Assembly: GCA_013298985.1 (NCBI GenBank)
Contig: JAAFJS010000001.1
Span: 31,855-95,854 of the forward strand
Source: Cytophagales bacterium
GTDB taxonomy: Bacteria; Bacteroidota; Bacteroidia; Cytophagales; Thermoflexibacteraceae
DNA: 64,000 nt
Direction of reading: 5' to 3'
Part shown: one piece after another, positions 27,050 to 35,370 of the stretch
Position numbering within the stretch: the first letter of the stretch is position 1
Layout: each line of letters opens with the position of its first letter
Program-made: the position numbers and the translations under genes
The notes under the pieces: generated by a model
What the model saw: only the letters and a program-made list of their open reading frames with translations
Databases searched by the model: none
Told to the model about the DNA's origin: nothing

Positions 27050-30000
27050 CTAATTGATTATCGAGAATGACCCCTTCTTCGGTCGGTTGGTCAGCCCAAA
27101 CTGTATCACGTAGAAATAAACGCCTGTTGGTAGCATTTCGCCATTAATCGTTCCGTCCCAGTCATTTTTATAATTTTTACGTTGTAAAATTTCTTTTCCC
27201 CAACGGTTAAAAATCAAAATACTGTTTTCTGGATAGAGTTCTAAGTTTTTGACAAACAAGAAGTCGTTGAGTCCGTCCCCATTGGGCGTAATCACATCTA
27301 CCACGTCTACATCAGCTTCGTTGTTTACACGCACCAACACGCTATCTACATTTCTACAACCTGCCGCATCTATACCCGTAACGATATAAGTGGTGGTGAT
27401 TCGTGGACTTGCGATTGGCGTAGCCGTTGAGTCCCTGTCCAGTCCTTCCTTGGGTCGCCACACGAAGGAACTTGCCCCCGTAGCTAAGAGCCTGACTCCA
27501 AAACCAATGGTTACAGAGGTGTCTTTGCCTGCATCTACTTTGGGTAATTCTAACAAACGAATAGGTACTGACAAACTGGTATCACTGAAACACTTATTTT
27601 TGGTAATTCGACGATAATAACTTGTCGAATCTGGAATCGGCGGTGCAAGGTCGCGAGCAACTGCACGTGTGATATTTTCCCATTTTTTTCTGTCTTTGGA
27701 AACCTGCCACTGATACTCAAACACGCCTACATTGTCTGTGGGTCTTGTTCCTTTCAAGGTATCAGGCTGAATCCCGCGACAAGCTATTAAACCTGTACCT
27801 ATGATTCTATTGTTGGTAACTGGCTCATTAACAGCAATTAATACCGTATTACTTGTGTCAGAAAAACAAGAGGTTTGTACTATCCTTCTAAATTTGGTGC
27901 TTCGCAACAAATCTGGTGTATAATTTCGTGTGTTGGCAATCGTTTTCCAAGTGCTGTCTGTAACGTTTTGTTGCCAGATATACACATATTTGCCATCACC
28001 GCCTGTGGGCAATGAACCCGCCAAACTGTCTGCTTTTGCGCCCAAACAAAGTTCTTGGTTATCTCTGATGATGTTATTTCTTACTTTGTTTACAAAATCA
28101 ATTTTGATGACATTACTGGTATCTGTTCCGCATTGACGCGCAGTAACGATACGGCGGTAATAAGAAACGCGTGTAATGCCTTGTGGTTTAAAGTTTTGTA
28201 ATGTATCTGCCAATGACCACGTTTTGAGTGAATCCGTAGAAACCTGCCAGCGATATTTGTAGCCGCCTCCGCCACCTATGGGTACGAAGCCAGTGATTTC
28301 TCCTATATTTTGACCTTCGCAAATACCTTGATTGCCACGAATGATGTTGTTTTCAATCCCTGAAACAGTAGTGATGGTAACAACATTGCTGATATTGAGT
28401 TTACAGCCATTATCGACTACACGACGATAAAATAATTTGCCAACTACGCCTCTCTTGGGTGGACCATAATTCAATTTATTCCCCGCCGAGTCTATTCTTG
28501 CCCAGTTGATGGAGTCAGGCGAAGTTTGCCAAATATATTTGAAAAAACCTTTTCCTTCGGGCTTGGTAGCTCGTAAGGAGTCCGCAGGAATCGTGGTACA
28601 GTTTAGCTGATTGAGGCTTGTGATTCGGTTTACACCAAAGGCAAATGCTCTGGCAACCACCAATATATTACTTGTATCTGAATAACACAAACTTCTGACT
28701 ATTCTTCGGAAATAAGTGGTATCCGTAACATTATCAAGCACTAAGCGCAAAGAATCGCCGCGATTATTCCAATTTCTCCTGTCCAAAGAGGTCTGCCAAG
28801 TGTATCGATAATTGCCGCCGCCATTGATAGGAACATTGCCTGTCAGTCTAACTTTGGTCGTATCTCCATCACAATAAACGGGCGTATTTACCTGTATTCT
28901 ATTATTGGCAATCAATGGAAAAATAGCCACCGTAACCGTATTACTTGTATCTTTTTTACAAATACTGGTAACTATTCGGCGGAAATAGGTCGTTTTGGTC
29001 AGCTTGAGTTCAGGATAGAATCGGAGCATGGTATCTGCTTTGGTCGCAGTATCAGCACGCGTCCATGTCTTTTTGTCCAGAGATGCCTGCCATTGGAACT
29101 TATAATTAATGGTATCTTTTTTGGAAGCACCCGTAGTATCCATCAATACAGCTATTTTTGCTAAGGGGCAGATAGATTGGTCTTTGCCCACCACATTTGC
29201 GCCAAAAGGCTTTACAATCGTAACTTTGAGTAGCGCACTGGTATCTTTGAAACAAGATTTATCACTAACGATTCGTCTAAAATACGTGGTTTCTAATAAG
29301 TCGATTGGTTTATAGTTTTCAGAGCCGTCAGCATCTGTCCACTCTTTGAGATTGGTAGTGTATTGCCACTGATACGCATATCGTCCGTCGCCACCTGTAA
29401 CTTTTCGTGTACTTCTGAATGTTTTTGCACTATCGCCCAAGCATATCGTTTGGCTGACACCCACTGTATTATTTGCCAATTTTCGGAAATACTTGATAGT
29501 GATGATGTTACTGGTATCATTTACGCAGCGTCCATCACTGGAAATCCTTCTAAAATAAGTTACCGTATCAGGGAGAGAGCCAATTCGTAAATTTTGTCCA
29601 ATGCCTATATTTGTCCAATTTTTTCTATCAATGCCGCGTTGCCACTGAAAAGTTAATGCTGTTCCCTTCGAGCCTGTGGGTAGCGTACCTTGCAAGGTAG
29701 GGAAAGGTTGCCCTTCGCATATACTTTGGTCTTTGTCAATCCTACTGCCCACTATGCGGCAGGGATTGATAATGATGGTCAGTTTTCGATAAAAAATCAA
29801 ACCAGGCACGCGTGAGTTTGATATTTGTAATAAATATTTTCCTTCTTGCGTATTTTTTGTGGCATCAGCAATGTTCAGCTTGGCTTCGGGGCTTGGCGAA
29901 CTCAGCGAAGTACCCGCCCTAAACCATTGATAGAGATTATTTGCGCCACTCAGCATTATCGAGTAGGCAAATGCGTCGCCCTCGTTAATCGTGATGGTAC

Positions 30001-30580
30001 TGTCTTTGGTCGTACTCATGCCGATTTTGACTGCCACGCCCAGCGTATCCTTTTCCATGCCATCAGGCAAGTAGGTAAACGTAGAAAACTTGCCCACATT
30101 TGGCTCCAAACTGCCAAAACCCAACTGGTTATTATTGACAATCACAGACCCCAGCGTGGTAATCTTGGTTAGGTCAGGAATCGAGGTGAACTGGTTTTTG
30201 CTCAGGTTCAGCGTAGTCAGCTTGGTCAGGGTCGTCGCGATTCTTTCAGGCACTTTGCCCGTGAGCGCGTTATTCGAAAGGTTCAAAACGGTGAGTTCCG
30301 TTAGGTTCGCAATCGAGTCGGATAGCGAGCCAGTCATCTTGACTCCCGAAAGAATCAAACTGGTAACGCGACCACCCGTAAGCGTAACGCCACCCCAAGA
30401 GCTAATAGGCAAGGTCAAGTTCCAAGGCACACTTGCCAATCCCGTCCAAGATGCTCCTTTTGTCCTAAAATACAAGTTTCGCAGTGCCAAAGAATCTCCA
30501 GCCCTGTTTTGTGCTTCTGCTTCACCAGCAAACGCACCTATCAAGAAAATAAATAATAAGATAAATCTATACTTTTTCAC
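27050..30580 (-). CDS. Large T9SS cargo protein with LRR start, eight Ig-like modules and type B sorting domain
   Basis: An 1176-residue exported protein. A signal peptide (1-24) is followed by a leucine-rich region (about 27-150, with ELTVLNLSNNALTGKVPE). Then come eight Ig-like modules of about 85-90 residues. Each has a tryptophan strand (YKFQWQ-like) and ends with a variant of YFRRIV-x3-5-C-x2-DTSN. A PKD-like segment and the type B CTD close it: VITPNGDGLNDFLFVKNLELYP and FNRWGKEIL, ending FSIIN. Type B CTDs direct export through T9SS and depend on a PorP/SprF partner, here the next gene. A role as a surface adhesin or gliding-related fibre is inferred. Transcription likely starts at 30738-30766 and passes through a hairpin repeat in the leader. 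Confidence 0.93.
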   Translation of the reverse strand: MKKYRFILLFIFLIGAFAGEAEAQNRAGDSLALRNLYFRTKGASWTGLASVPWNLTLPISSWGGVTLTGGRVTSLILSGVKMTGSLSDSIANLTELTVLNLSNNALTGKVPERIATTLTKLTTLNLSKNQFTSIPDLTKITTLGSVIVNNNQLGFGSLEPNVGKFSTFTYLPDGMEKDTLGVAVKIGMSTTKDSTITINEGDAFAYSIMLSGANNLYQWFRAGTSLSSPSPEAKLNIADATKNTQEGKYLLQISNSRVPGLIFYRKLTIIINPCRIVGSRIDKDQSICEGQPFPTLQGTLPTGSKGTALTFQWQRGIDRKNWTNIGIGQNLRIGSLPDTVTYFRRISSDGRCVNDTSNIITIKYFRKLANNTVGVSQTICLGDSAKTFRSTRKVTGGDGRYAYQWQYTTNLKEWTDADGSENYKPIDLLETTYFRRIVSDKSCFKDTSALLKVTIVKPFGANVVGKDQSICPLAKIAVLMDTTGASKKDTINYKFQWQASLDKKTWTRADTATKADTMLRFYPELKLTKTTYFRRIVTSICKKDTSNTVTVAIFPLIANNRIQVNTPVYCDGDTTKVRLTGNVPINGGGNYRYTWQTSLDRRNWNNRGDSLRLVLDNVTDTTYFRRIVRSLCYSDTSNILVVARAFAFGVNRITSLNQLNCTTIPADSLRATKPEGKGFFKYIWQTSPDSINWARIDSAGNKLNYGPPKRGVVGKLFYRRVVDNGCKLNISNVVTITTVSGIENNIIRGNQGICEGQNIGEITGFVPIGGGGGYKYRWQVSTDSLKTWSLADTLQNFKPQGITRVSYYRRIVTARQCGTDTSNVIKIDFVNKVRNNIIRDNQELCLGAKADSLAGSLPTGGDGKYVYIWQQNVTDSTWKTIANTRNYTPDLLRSTKFRRIVQTSCFSDTSNTVLIAVNEPVTNNRIIGTGLIACRGIQPDTLKGTRPTDNVGVFEYQWQVSKDRKKWENITRAVARDLAPPIPDSTSYYRRITKNKCFSDTSLSVPIRLLELPKVDAGKDTSVTIGFGVRLLATGASSFVWRPKEGLDRDSTATPIASPRITTTYIVTGIDAAGCRNVDSVLVRVNNEADVDVVDVITPNGDGLNDFLFVKNLELYPENSILIFNRWGKEILQRKNYKNDWDGTINGEMLPTGVYFYVIQFGLTNRPKKGSFSIIN

Positions 30581-30666
30581 AGTATTCCAATCAGTTTATG
30601 TGAACGAATTAAACAATTTTTGATGTACCAAATGAAGATTAAATTAGTCTTTGACAAAAACTCGTG

Positions 30667-30724
30667 GAAAGCCCACCCCGCTAAAGCGAGGTGTTATTAT
30701 TTAACCCACCGTTTTAACGGTGGG
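30667..30724. repeat. Dispersed two-hairpin repeat, copy A
   Basis: A 58-base element starting GAAAGCCCACC. It has an imperfect first hairpin (CACCCCGC-TAAA-GCGAGGTG), a TTATTATTTAA spacer and an almost perfect palindrome CCCACCGTTTTAACGGTGGG at 30705-30724. Copy B of the same design lies in opposite orientation at 62213-62283. The paired-hairpin layout is like REP/BIME elements. Confidence 0.75.
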
Positions 30725-30737
30725 AACTACTCTACCA

Positions 30738-30766
30738 CAAAACTATCAAATAACTGATTAAATCAA
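30738..30766 (-). promoter_or_regulatory. Probable promoter of the T9SS cargo/porP operon
   Basis: Minus-strand TTG (complement CAA at 30764-30766), an 18-base spacer and TAGTTTTG (complement CAAAACTA at 30738-30745). It lies 158 bases upstream of the start codon, so the leader would include the whole repeat copy A. Confidence 0.5.
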
Positions 30767-31076
30767 TCTAAGTAGTTTTTTTTCAATAAGATATAGTTAA
30801 AAACAAATAAATATAAACCAAAATCGTATTTTAAAAGGCTAAAATTATAAAAAAATCCTGATTCTCTTACGCATTTTTAATATCTAATAAAAATTGTACC
30901 GCAATTACACTTTCATTGATATAAAAGGAGAAATTTTGAAAAAAACTTTACTTCCCTTTTAAAAATTACATCTATCATAGATTTAATTGCAATTTTCTCA
31001 TTTTGTAAACAATCTATTTTGAATATACGTTATTATTTTACTCAAAAATAATTTCTTTCCTCTTACTTTTACACTT

Positions 31077-31649
31077 ATGCCCAAATTTAACACTGTTAAA
31101 GCCATTCTTTATTTTTTAATGTACCTAATCTGCCTGCCCGCCTGCAATATGGACAAGCACAAACAAGTAGATTCTTCCACAGTTCGTTTCCAAACTACGG
31201 ATAGTTCCGTACTTTTCTTTAAAAACTTACGTCAATCTTATTACGACAAAGAGGAAAATAAGGTGGCAAAGGCGGACATTTATAGGAACAAAGATAGGTC
31301 AGTCGCGCCAGACCGCCCCCTCATCAACCTGGCTATTGTGCATCACTGGCGCAACGAAAAAGCCTACATCATGATAGAACCCAATGAACTGCTTATTAAT
31401 GAAATACGCTTGGAAGTTCGGTGGCAAGGTACTGATAATCAAGCCAAAGGCTCATATTTTTATGACTTTGGCGATATGGAGATGCAATATGAGTTTGCTA
31501 TCAAAATGTACGAAAGTGTGCAAAAAGACCATATTCTCCAAGTGAAAGTTGATGGAAACTGGCTCGACCTGATGACTAACAAAGACGAAAAAGAGGTTTT
31601 CCGTAAAACCATGCTCGATTATTTGAGATTGGTGAATGTGGTGAAATGA
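31077..31649 (+). CDS. Hypothetical lipoprotein
   Basis: A 190-residue protein. The N-terminal 23 residues form a lipoprotein signal with lipobox CLPAC. The body begins with a charged stretch and contains LINLAIVHHWRNEKAYIMIEPNELL, a run of alternating hydrophobic residues that suggests beta strands. No domain was recognised. It ends just before the frameshifted coding remnant at 31656, and no promoter of the common class was found directly upstream. It looks intact with normal codon use. Confidence 0.72.
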   Translation: MPKFNTVKAILYFLMYLICLPACNMDKHKQVDSSTVRFQTTDSSVLFFKNLRQSYYDKEENKVAKADIYRNKDRSVAPDRPLINLAIVHHWRNEKAYIMIEPNELLINEIRLEVRWQGTDNQAKGSYFYDFGDMEMQYEFAIKMYESVQKDHILQVKVDGNWLDLMTNKDEKEVFRKTMLDYLRLVNVVK

Positions 31650-31655
31650 GGAAAA

Positions 31656-32028
31656 AAGCTAACTATTTTTGAAAATTTAGGGCTCAAAAACTTCATTTAC
31701 GCTAATTCCAACATCCTCAATCACGTTTGGTGCGGTGAAATAGATAGACTGATGAATATGCTGGATAGGTATGTATATCAAACAAGGTAGGTGCTTTCAT
31801 GGACACATAGCCACTGCCCAGCAAAAAATAAGGGCTTGGGCTATGATTTATAATCAGGCGGCGAACCGCTTTATGCCATTTAGTAAAAGAAGCAAAAAAG
31901 TAAAAAAAGCAAATAGATTTGAACAACTAAATAGGATAGCTATATCATCAAAACTGGTTGCAAAATATGCTCATAGCAGCTTCTATAAATGGGTTTAGAA
32001 GCCACCACAAAAAAATTAGTAGTAGCGA
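31656..32028 (+). pseudogene. Frameshifted coding remnant, possibly a transposase C-terminus
   Basis: Protein-like readings continue across three successive frames. The first, about 31656-31790, includes NHVWCGEIDRLMNMLDRYV and ends at a stop. The second, about 31790-31925, includes GHIATAQQKIRAWAMIYN and NRFEQLN. The third, about 31935-32025, includes YHQNWLQNMLIAASINGF. The basic, Trp/Tyr-rich character and the string RAWAMIYN...NRF...YHQNWLQN resemble the ends of some bacterial transposases, but that is from memory of pattern, not a match. No single ORF here is credible by itself. A decayed insertion sequence or gene end is the simplest explanation. Confidence 0.4.
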
Positions 32029-32043
32029 AATTATTATTCATCA

Positions 32044-32352
32044 TTACTTACAGCAATCAGGCTTTCTTTTTACGGAATCTTGGCTAATTTTGATGTATCC
32101 ATTTTCCGTCAAAAAAAAATTGAACCTACGCACACTAAAATTTGCCGTATCAAACTTAATGGTCAAATTATTATCTGCCTCATTGTAAGCAATATAGTGC
32201 AAACCACGCATCGCAGAAACGCTGTCAATCACTATCTTGATGCAGTCAGGACAATGAATGTCAAATTTCACATTTTTCTCTTGCAACTTGGTACAACTGG
32301 GCAGCAAGCAAAGGAAAAACAAAAACACAATACCAAAAAAAGGACGACTCAT
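32044..32352 (-). CDS. Small lipoprotein with heavy-metal-associated-like CxxC domain
   Basis: A 102-residue protein. A lipoprotein signal ends LLPSC (about residue 20). The rest resembles one HMA-type fold: a first strand VKFDIHCPDC, a helix IKIVIDSVSAM, a strand LHYIAYNEADNNLTIKFD and a helix near FSVRRFNFFLTENGY. The CPDC motif sits at the strand end, as in copper or mercury carriers (usually MxCxxC; here IHCPDC). The last residues contain another Cys pair (DCCK). A metal carrier at the envelope is the inferred role. No transporter or regulator of metal resistance is adjacent, so context does not confirm this. Confidence 0.72.
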   Translation of the reverse strand: MSRPFFGIVFLFFLCLLPSCTKLQEKNVKFDIHCPDCIKIVIDSVSAMRGLHYIAYNEADNNLTIKFDTANFSVRRFNFFLTENGYIKISQDSVKRKPDCCK

Positions 32353-32424
32353 GGTTAAATGAAGTTAAAAACAAATACTGTTTGAAAAGATATTGAAATT
32401 TTAGACAAAATAAATACTTATCTT

Positions 32425-32432
32425 TACTTTTG
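32425..32432 (+). promoter_or_regulatory. Promoter -7 element of purQ
   Basis: TACTTTTG, 22 bases before the purQ start codon. No TTG lies at normal spacing. The leader would be only about 16 bases. No purine riboswitch was seen. Confidence 0.5.
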
Positions 32433-32454
32433 TGCCTTAAAATCAAAAAATAAA

Positions 32455-33153
32455 ATGAAATTTGGCGTAGTCGTATTTCCAGGTTCTAATTGTGATGAAG
32501 ATATGTATTATACTTTAAAGCATCTTCTTCACCAAGATACCGTTAAACTTTGGCACAAGGACAGTGATTTGCAAGGCTGTGATTTTATTGTACTGCCTGG
32601 TGGCTTTTCTTATGGAGATTATTTGCGTTCGGGTGCGATAGCGCGCTTTTCACCCATCATGGAGGCTGTCATCAAGCACGCAAACGCAGGCGGGTACGTG
32701 CTGGGCATCTGCAATGGCTTTCAGATACTGACCGAATCGCATCTACTGCCAGGTGCTTTGCTCAAAAACGAAAGCCATCAATATATTTGTAAGAATATTT
32801 ATTTGAAAACCATCAGCCAAAACAGCTTGCTCACTCATGCCTTGAACTCAGGTAAGTCCTACAAAATTCCTATTGGGCATGGAGAAGGGCGTTTTTATGC
32901 CTCTGCTGATGTAATAAAGGATTTGGAAGCAAACGACCAAATATTGTTCAGGTATTGTGATGAGCAGGGAAACGTCAGCCTTGAATCCAATCCGAACGGA
33001 GCATTGGGCAATATCGCAGGGGTTTGTAATAAGGCGCGCAACGTATTTGGTATGATGCCACACCCCGAACGCGCCGCAGACCAGCTCTTAGGAAATATGG
33101 ACGGCAGATTTATCTTAGAAAGTATTTTATCAGCCGTTTCAACTACAAATTAA
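32455..33153 (+). CDS. purQ: Phosphoribosylformylglycinamidine synthase subunit PurQ
   Basis: A 232-residue glutaminase that supplies ammonia for the fourth step of purine synthesis. The class I amidotransferase triad is visible: nucleophile Cys86 in GICNGFQIL, with the His and Glu in MMPHPERAADQ. The start MKFGVVVFPGSNCDED is the typical PurQ N-terminus. Its presence means the organism uses the multi-subunit system with a separate PurL (and PurS), although those genes are not in the window. It is intact and appears monocistronic between its own promoter and tRNA-Ser. Confidence 0.96.
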   Translation: MKFGVVVFPGSNCDEDMYYTLKHLLHQDTVKLWHKDSDLQGCDFIVLPGGFSYGDYLRSGAIARFSPIMEAVIKHANAGGYVLGICNGFQILTESHLLPGALLKNESHQYICKNIYLKTISQNSLLTHALNSGKSYKIPIGHGEGRFYASADVIKDLEANDQILFRYCDEQGNVSLESNPNGALGNIAGVCNKARNVFGMMPHPERAADQLLGNMDGRFILESILSAVSTTN

Positions 33154-33384
33154 GGCACAAAGCCAAAACTTTTGAGAAAAAATTTTGATAATTGTAAAAA
33201 TCGTTTTAATCTTGACTTTCAAATAAAAATTAAGGATTTCAAATTCGTTTTTTTACTGGTTTTCAAACCATTTGGGTTGGGAAAAGTTTGACAAAAACGT
33301 AATTTATTCAGTAGGGTTGCAAATAATTTTGATTAAATTTGCATAAAGCCAATTTTCTTAATTTATTTGTGCTTTACAAACTCA

Positions 33385-33472
33385 GGAGAGGTGGCCGAGT
33401 GGTTTAAGGTGCTCGCCTGGAAAGCGGGTGTACCTCTAAAGGGTACCGAGGGTTCGAATCCCTCCTTCTCCG
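33385..33472 (+). tRNA. tRNA-Ser (GGA anticodon)
   Basis: An 88-base class II tRNA. The acceptor stem is GGAGAGG with CTTCTCC (one G-T pair), the D arm has GGCCGAG, the anticodon loop CTGGAAA gives anticodon GGA, the extra arm is long (TGTACCTCTAAAGGGTACC), and the T arm GAGGGTTCGAATCCCTC is standard. The discriminator is G and CCA is not encoded. A TAAATTTG word at 33334-33341 could be its -7 element, though no good outer element accompanies it. Confidence 0.95.
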
Positions 33473-33586
33473 CAGGTAAATTTTTAAAGTCTGAAAATAT
33501 AACCTATATTTTATAAAAGTAAACTTCTTAAAATTCAATCTGTTAAACTTAAAACTCTATTAATCTATTCATTAATGTAATTGATT

Positions 33587-34396
33587 ATGAAAAAAGTGTT
33601 CAAACTACTCGTATTGGTTGGTGTTATCACCTTTTCACTCAACTTAAATGTATTTGCTCAAACGCCTCCAGATTCTACAGGTGGTCAAACGCCTCCAGCG
33701 GAAACGCCAGCAGCAGTAACCACAGAAACACCAGCGACAACAGTCCCTGCGGAAGAAAAAACTTTTCACCAAGTATTGAAGGAGAAGTTTATTGAAGGTG
33801 ACCCAGTTTGGATGACTCCTGTATTGCTTTGCTTGATTTTTGGTTTGGCAATTGCGATTGAGAGAGTAATCACGTTGAACTTAGCGACGACCAACACTTC
33901 TAAGTTGTTGAAAAACGTAGAAAGTTCTTTGGAAAGTGGTGGCATTGAGGCGGCTCGCGAAGCTACTGCTGCTACCAAAGGTCCAGTTGCTTCCATTTTT
34001 ACACAAGGCTTGTTGCGCTACTCAGAAGGCGTAGATATGGTAGAGAAATCTATTGTGTCCTATGGCTCTGTAGAGATGGGCAAGTTGGAAAGAGGACTCA
34101 TCTGGATTTCATTGTTTATCGCCCTTGCGCCTATGTTGGGCTTCTTGGGAACGGTAGTAGGTATGATTCAAGCATTTGATGCGATTGCAGCGGCAGGTGA
34201 TATTTCTCCTACCCTTGTGGCAGACGGTATCAAAGTGGCTCTTTTAACGACGGTTGCAGGTCTGATTGTAGCGATTATCTTGCAAGTTCTTTATAACTAT
34301 TGTGTTTCTAAAATTGATAGCATTGTGAATCAAATGGAAGAAGCGTCTATCTCTGTGATTGACATTTTGGTAAAACACAAAGTGAAAAAAGGATAA
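33587..34396 (+). CDS. exbB: MotA/TolQ/ExbB proton channel family protein
   Basis: A 269-residue inner-membrane protein. Signal-like residues 1-25 (ending VFAQ) are followed by a Pro/Thr-rich linker. One hydrophobic span lies near 78-98 (PVLLCLIFGLAIAIERVI) and two more in the C-terminal half, with GLIWISLFIALAPMLGFLGTVVGMIQAFD. ExbB pentamers surround an ExbD dimer and use proton flow to energise TonB. The start at 33587 is preferred to an upstream TTG two codons earlier. Two ExbD-type genes lie downstream and no TonB is present in the operon, which is usual in Bacteroidota. The gene is the first of a four-gene operon. Confidence 0.92.
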   Translation: MKKVFKLLVLVGVITFSLNLNVFAQTPPDSTGGQTPPAETPAAVTTETPATTVPAEEKTFHQVLKEKFIEGDPVWMTPVLLCLIFGLAIAIERVITLNLATTNTSKLLKNVESSLESGGIEAAREATAATKGPVASIFTQGLLRYSEGVDMVEKSIVSYGSVEMGKLERGLIWISLFIALAPMLGFLGTVVGMIQAFDAIAAAGDISPTLVADGIKVALLTTVAGLIVAIILQVLYNYCVSKIDSIVNQMEEASISVIDILVKHKVKKG

Positions 34397-34438
34397 CTTG
34401 AAAACAATTAAATCTAACCTTTAAAAGACATTTCAAAT

Positions 34439-34771
34439 ATGGAATTTTGGATTGACATTGGACTTTATCTGAGCTATCTTTTGGTCGTAGTTTCATTAGT
34501 AGCCTCAATAGTAATGCCTATCATTTATTCTCTTGGCGACCCTAAGAGCTTGGTAGGGATAGGAATTTCGGTGGCAGCTTTGCTTATCTTGTTTTTCATT
34601 TCTTACGTATTGTCAAGCGATGAAATCACAAATCCAAAGGCAGCTGCACAGTATGGTATCACAAACGGTGGTGCAAAGCTGATAGGTGGCTCACTCATTA
34701 TGATGTATTTGATGTTTATGGGTGCTATCGTTGGTGTGGTAGTAAGCGAAGTAATCAAAATCTTTAAATAA
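34439..34771 (+). CDS. Small three-span membrane protein in the exbB-exbD operon
   Basis: A 110-residue protein with three hydrophobic segments (about 6-32, 39-60 and 80-106) joined by short loops, no signal peptide, and a conserved-looking loop SSDEITNPKAAAQYG. It starts 42 bases after exbB and is followed 11 bases later by the first exbD. The same position in related genomes is often held by a small uncharacterised membrane protein, to my knowledge, so it could be an accessory subunit of the proton channel. That role is inferred from context only. Confidence 0.8.
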   Translation: MEFWIDIGLYLSYLLVVVSLVASIVMPIIYSLGDPKSLVGIGISVAALLILFFISYVLSSDEITNPKAAAQYGITNGGAKLIGGSLIMMYLMFMGAIVGVVVSEVIKIFK

Positions 34772-34782
34772 AATTAAGCATC

Positions 34783-35343
34783 ATGGGAAAAAGAAGTGTT
34801 CCAGAAGTGAATGCCAGCTCAATGGCTGATATTGCTTTCTTGTTGCTCATCTTCTTTTTGGTAACGACCACCATTGCCTCTGACAAAGGTTTAACGCTTA
34901 GGCTTCCCCCTAAGAGACCACCAGATGCCATGGACGAAATCAAATTGAAAGATAGAAACGTGTTTAATGTGCTGGTAAACTCTAACAACCAATTACTGGT
35001 CGAAGAGGAATTAATGAATGTCAAAGACATCAAAGAAGCGGCTAAAAGGTTCATTATGAACAATGGAAAAGATGAAAAATCATCTGAAAGCCCTGATAAA
35101 GCTGTTATATCTTTGAAACATGACCGAGGCACTCAGTATGCAGTTTATATCAATGTGATGGATGAACTCAAAAAAGCATATAATGAATTGCGTGCTGAAT
35201 ACATGGGAATTACAGTAGCTGAATATTTGGATATCGAAAATGACACTGATAATGCCAAGAAGAATCCAAAGCTCGAAGAAGCTAAACTGAAAGTTCCTTA
35301 TCAGTTATCAGAAGCTGAACCAACTAATGTGGGAGGAAACTAA
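34783..35343 (+). CDS. exbD: ExbD/TolR family biopolymer transport protein (first copy)
   Basis: A 186-residue protein with a cytoplasmic start (MGKRSVPEVNASSMADIAFLLLIFFLV), one membrane helix at about 16-34 and a periplasmic domain. The membrane-embedded aspartate in SMADIAFLLLIFFL is the proton-carrying residue of the family. The periplasmic part is longer than in E. coli ExbD (141 residues) and has an insertion around 95-125. The C-terminal tail is Lys/Glu/Pro-rich. It forms part of the operon with ExbB and a second ExbD 28 bases downstream. Confidence 0.9.
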   Translation: MGKRSVPEVNASSMADIAFLLLIFFLVTTTIASDKGLTLRLPPKRPPDAMDEIKLKDRNVFNVLVNSNNQLLVEEELMNVKDIKEAAKRFIMNNGKDEKSSESPDKAVISLKHDRGTQYAVYINVMDELKKAYNELRAEYMGITVAEYLDIENDTDNAKKNPKLEEAKLKVPYQLSEAEPTNVGGN

Positions 35344-35370
35344 AATTTTAACATTAAATTTACATTCATT

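Larger units (their letters stand above)
30581..31076. other. Divergent intergenic region with hairpin repeat
   Basis: About 500 AT-rich bases between the leftward T9SS cargo gene and a rightward lipoprotein gene. It contains dispersed repeat copy A and, just beyond it, the likely cargo-gene promoter. The remaining 30770-31076 shows no ORF, RNA or clear promoter for the rightward gene. Confidence 0.5.

Noticed and set aside
31717-31926. A 69-residue minus-strand ORF in the region after the lipoprotein gene
   Set aside because: The plus-strand reading across three frames has more coherent protein-like content; the minus-strand ORF looks like an antisense shadow.
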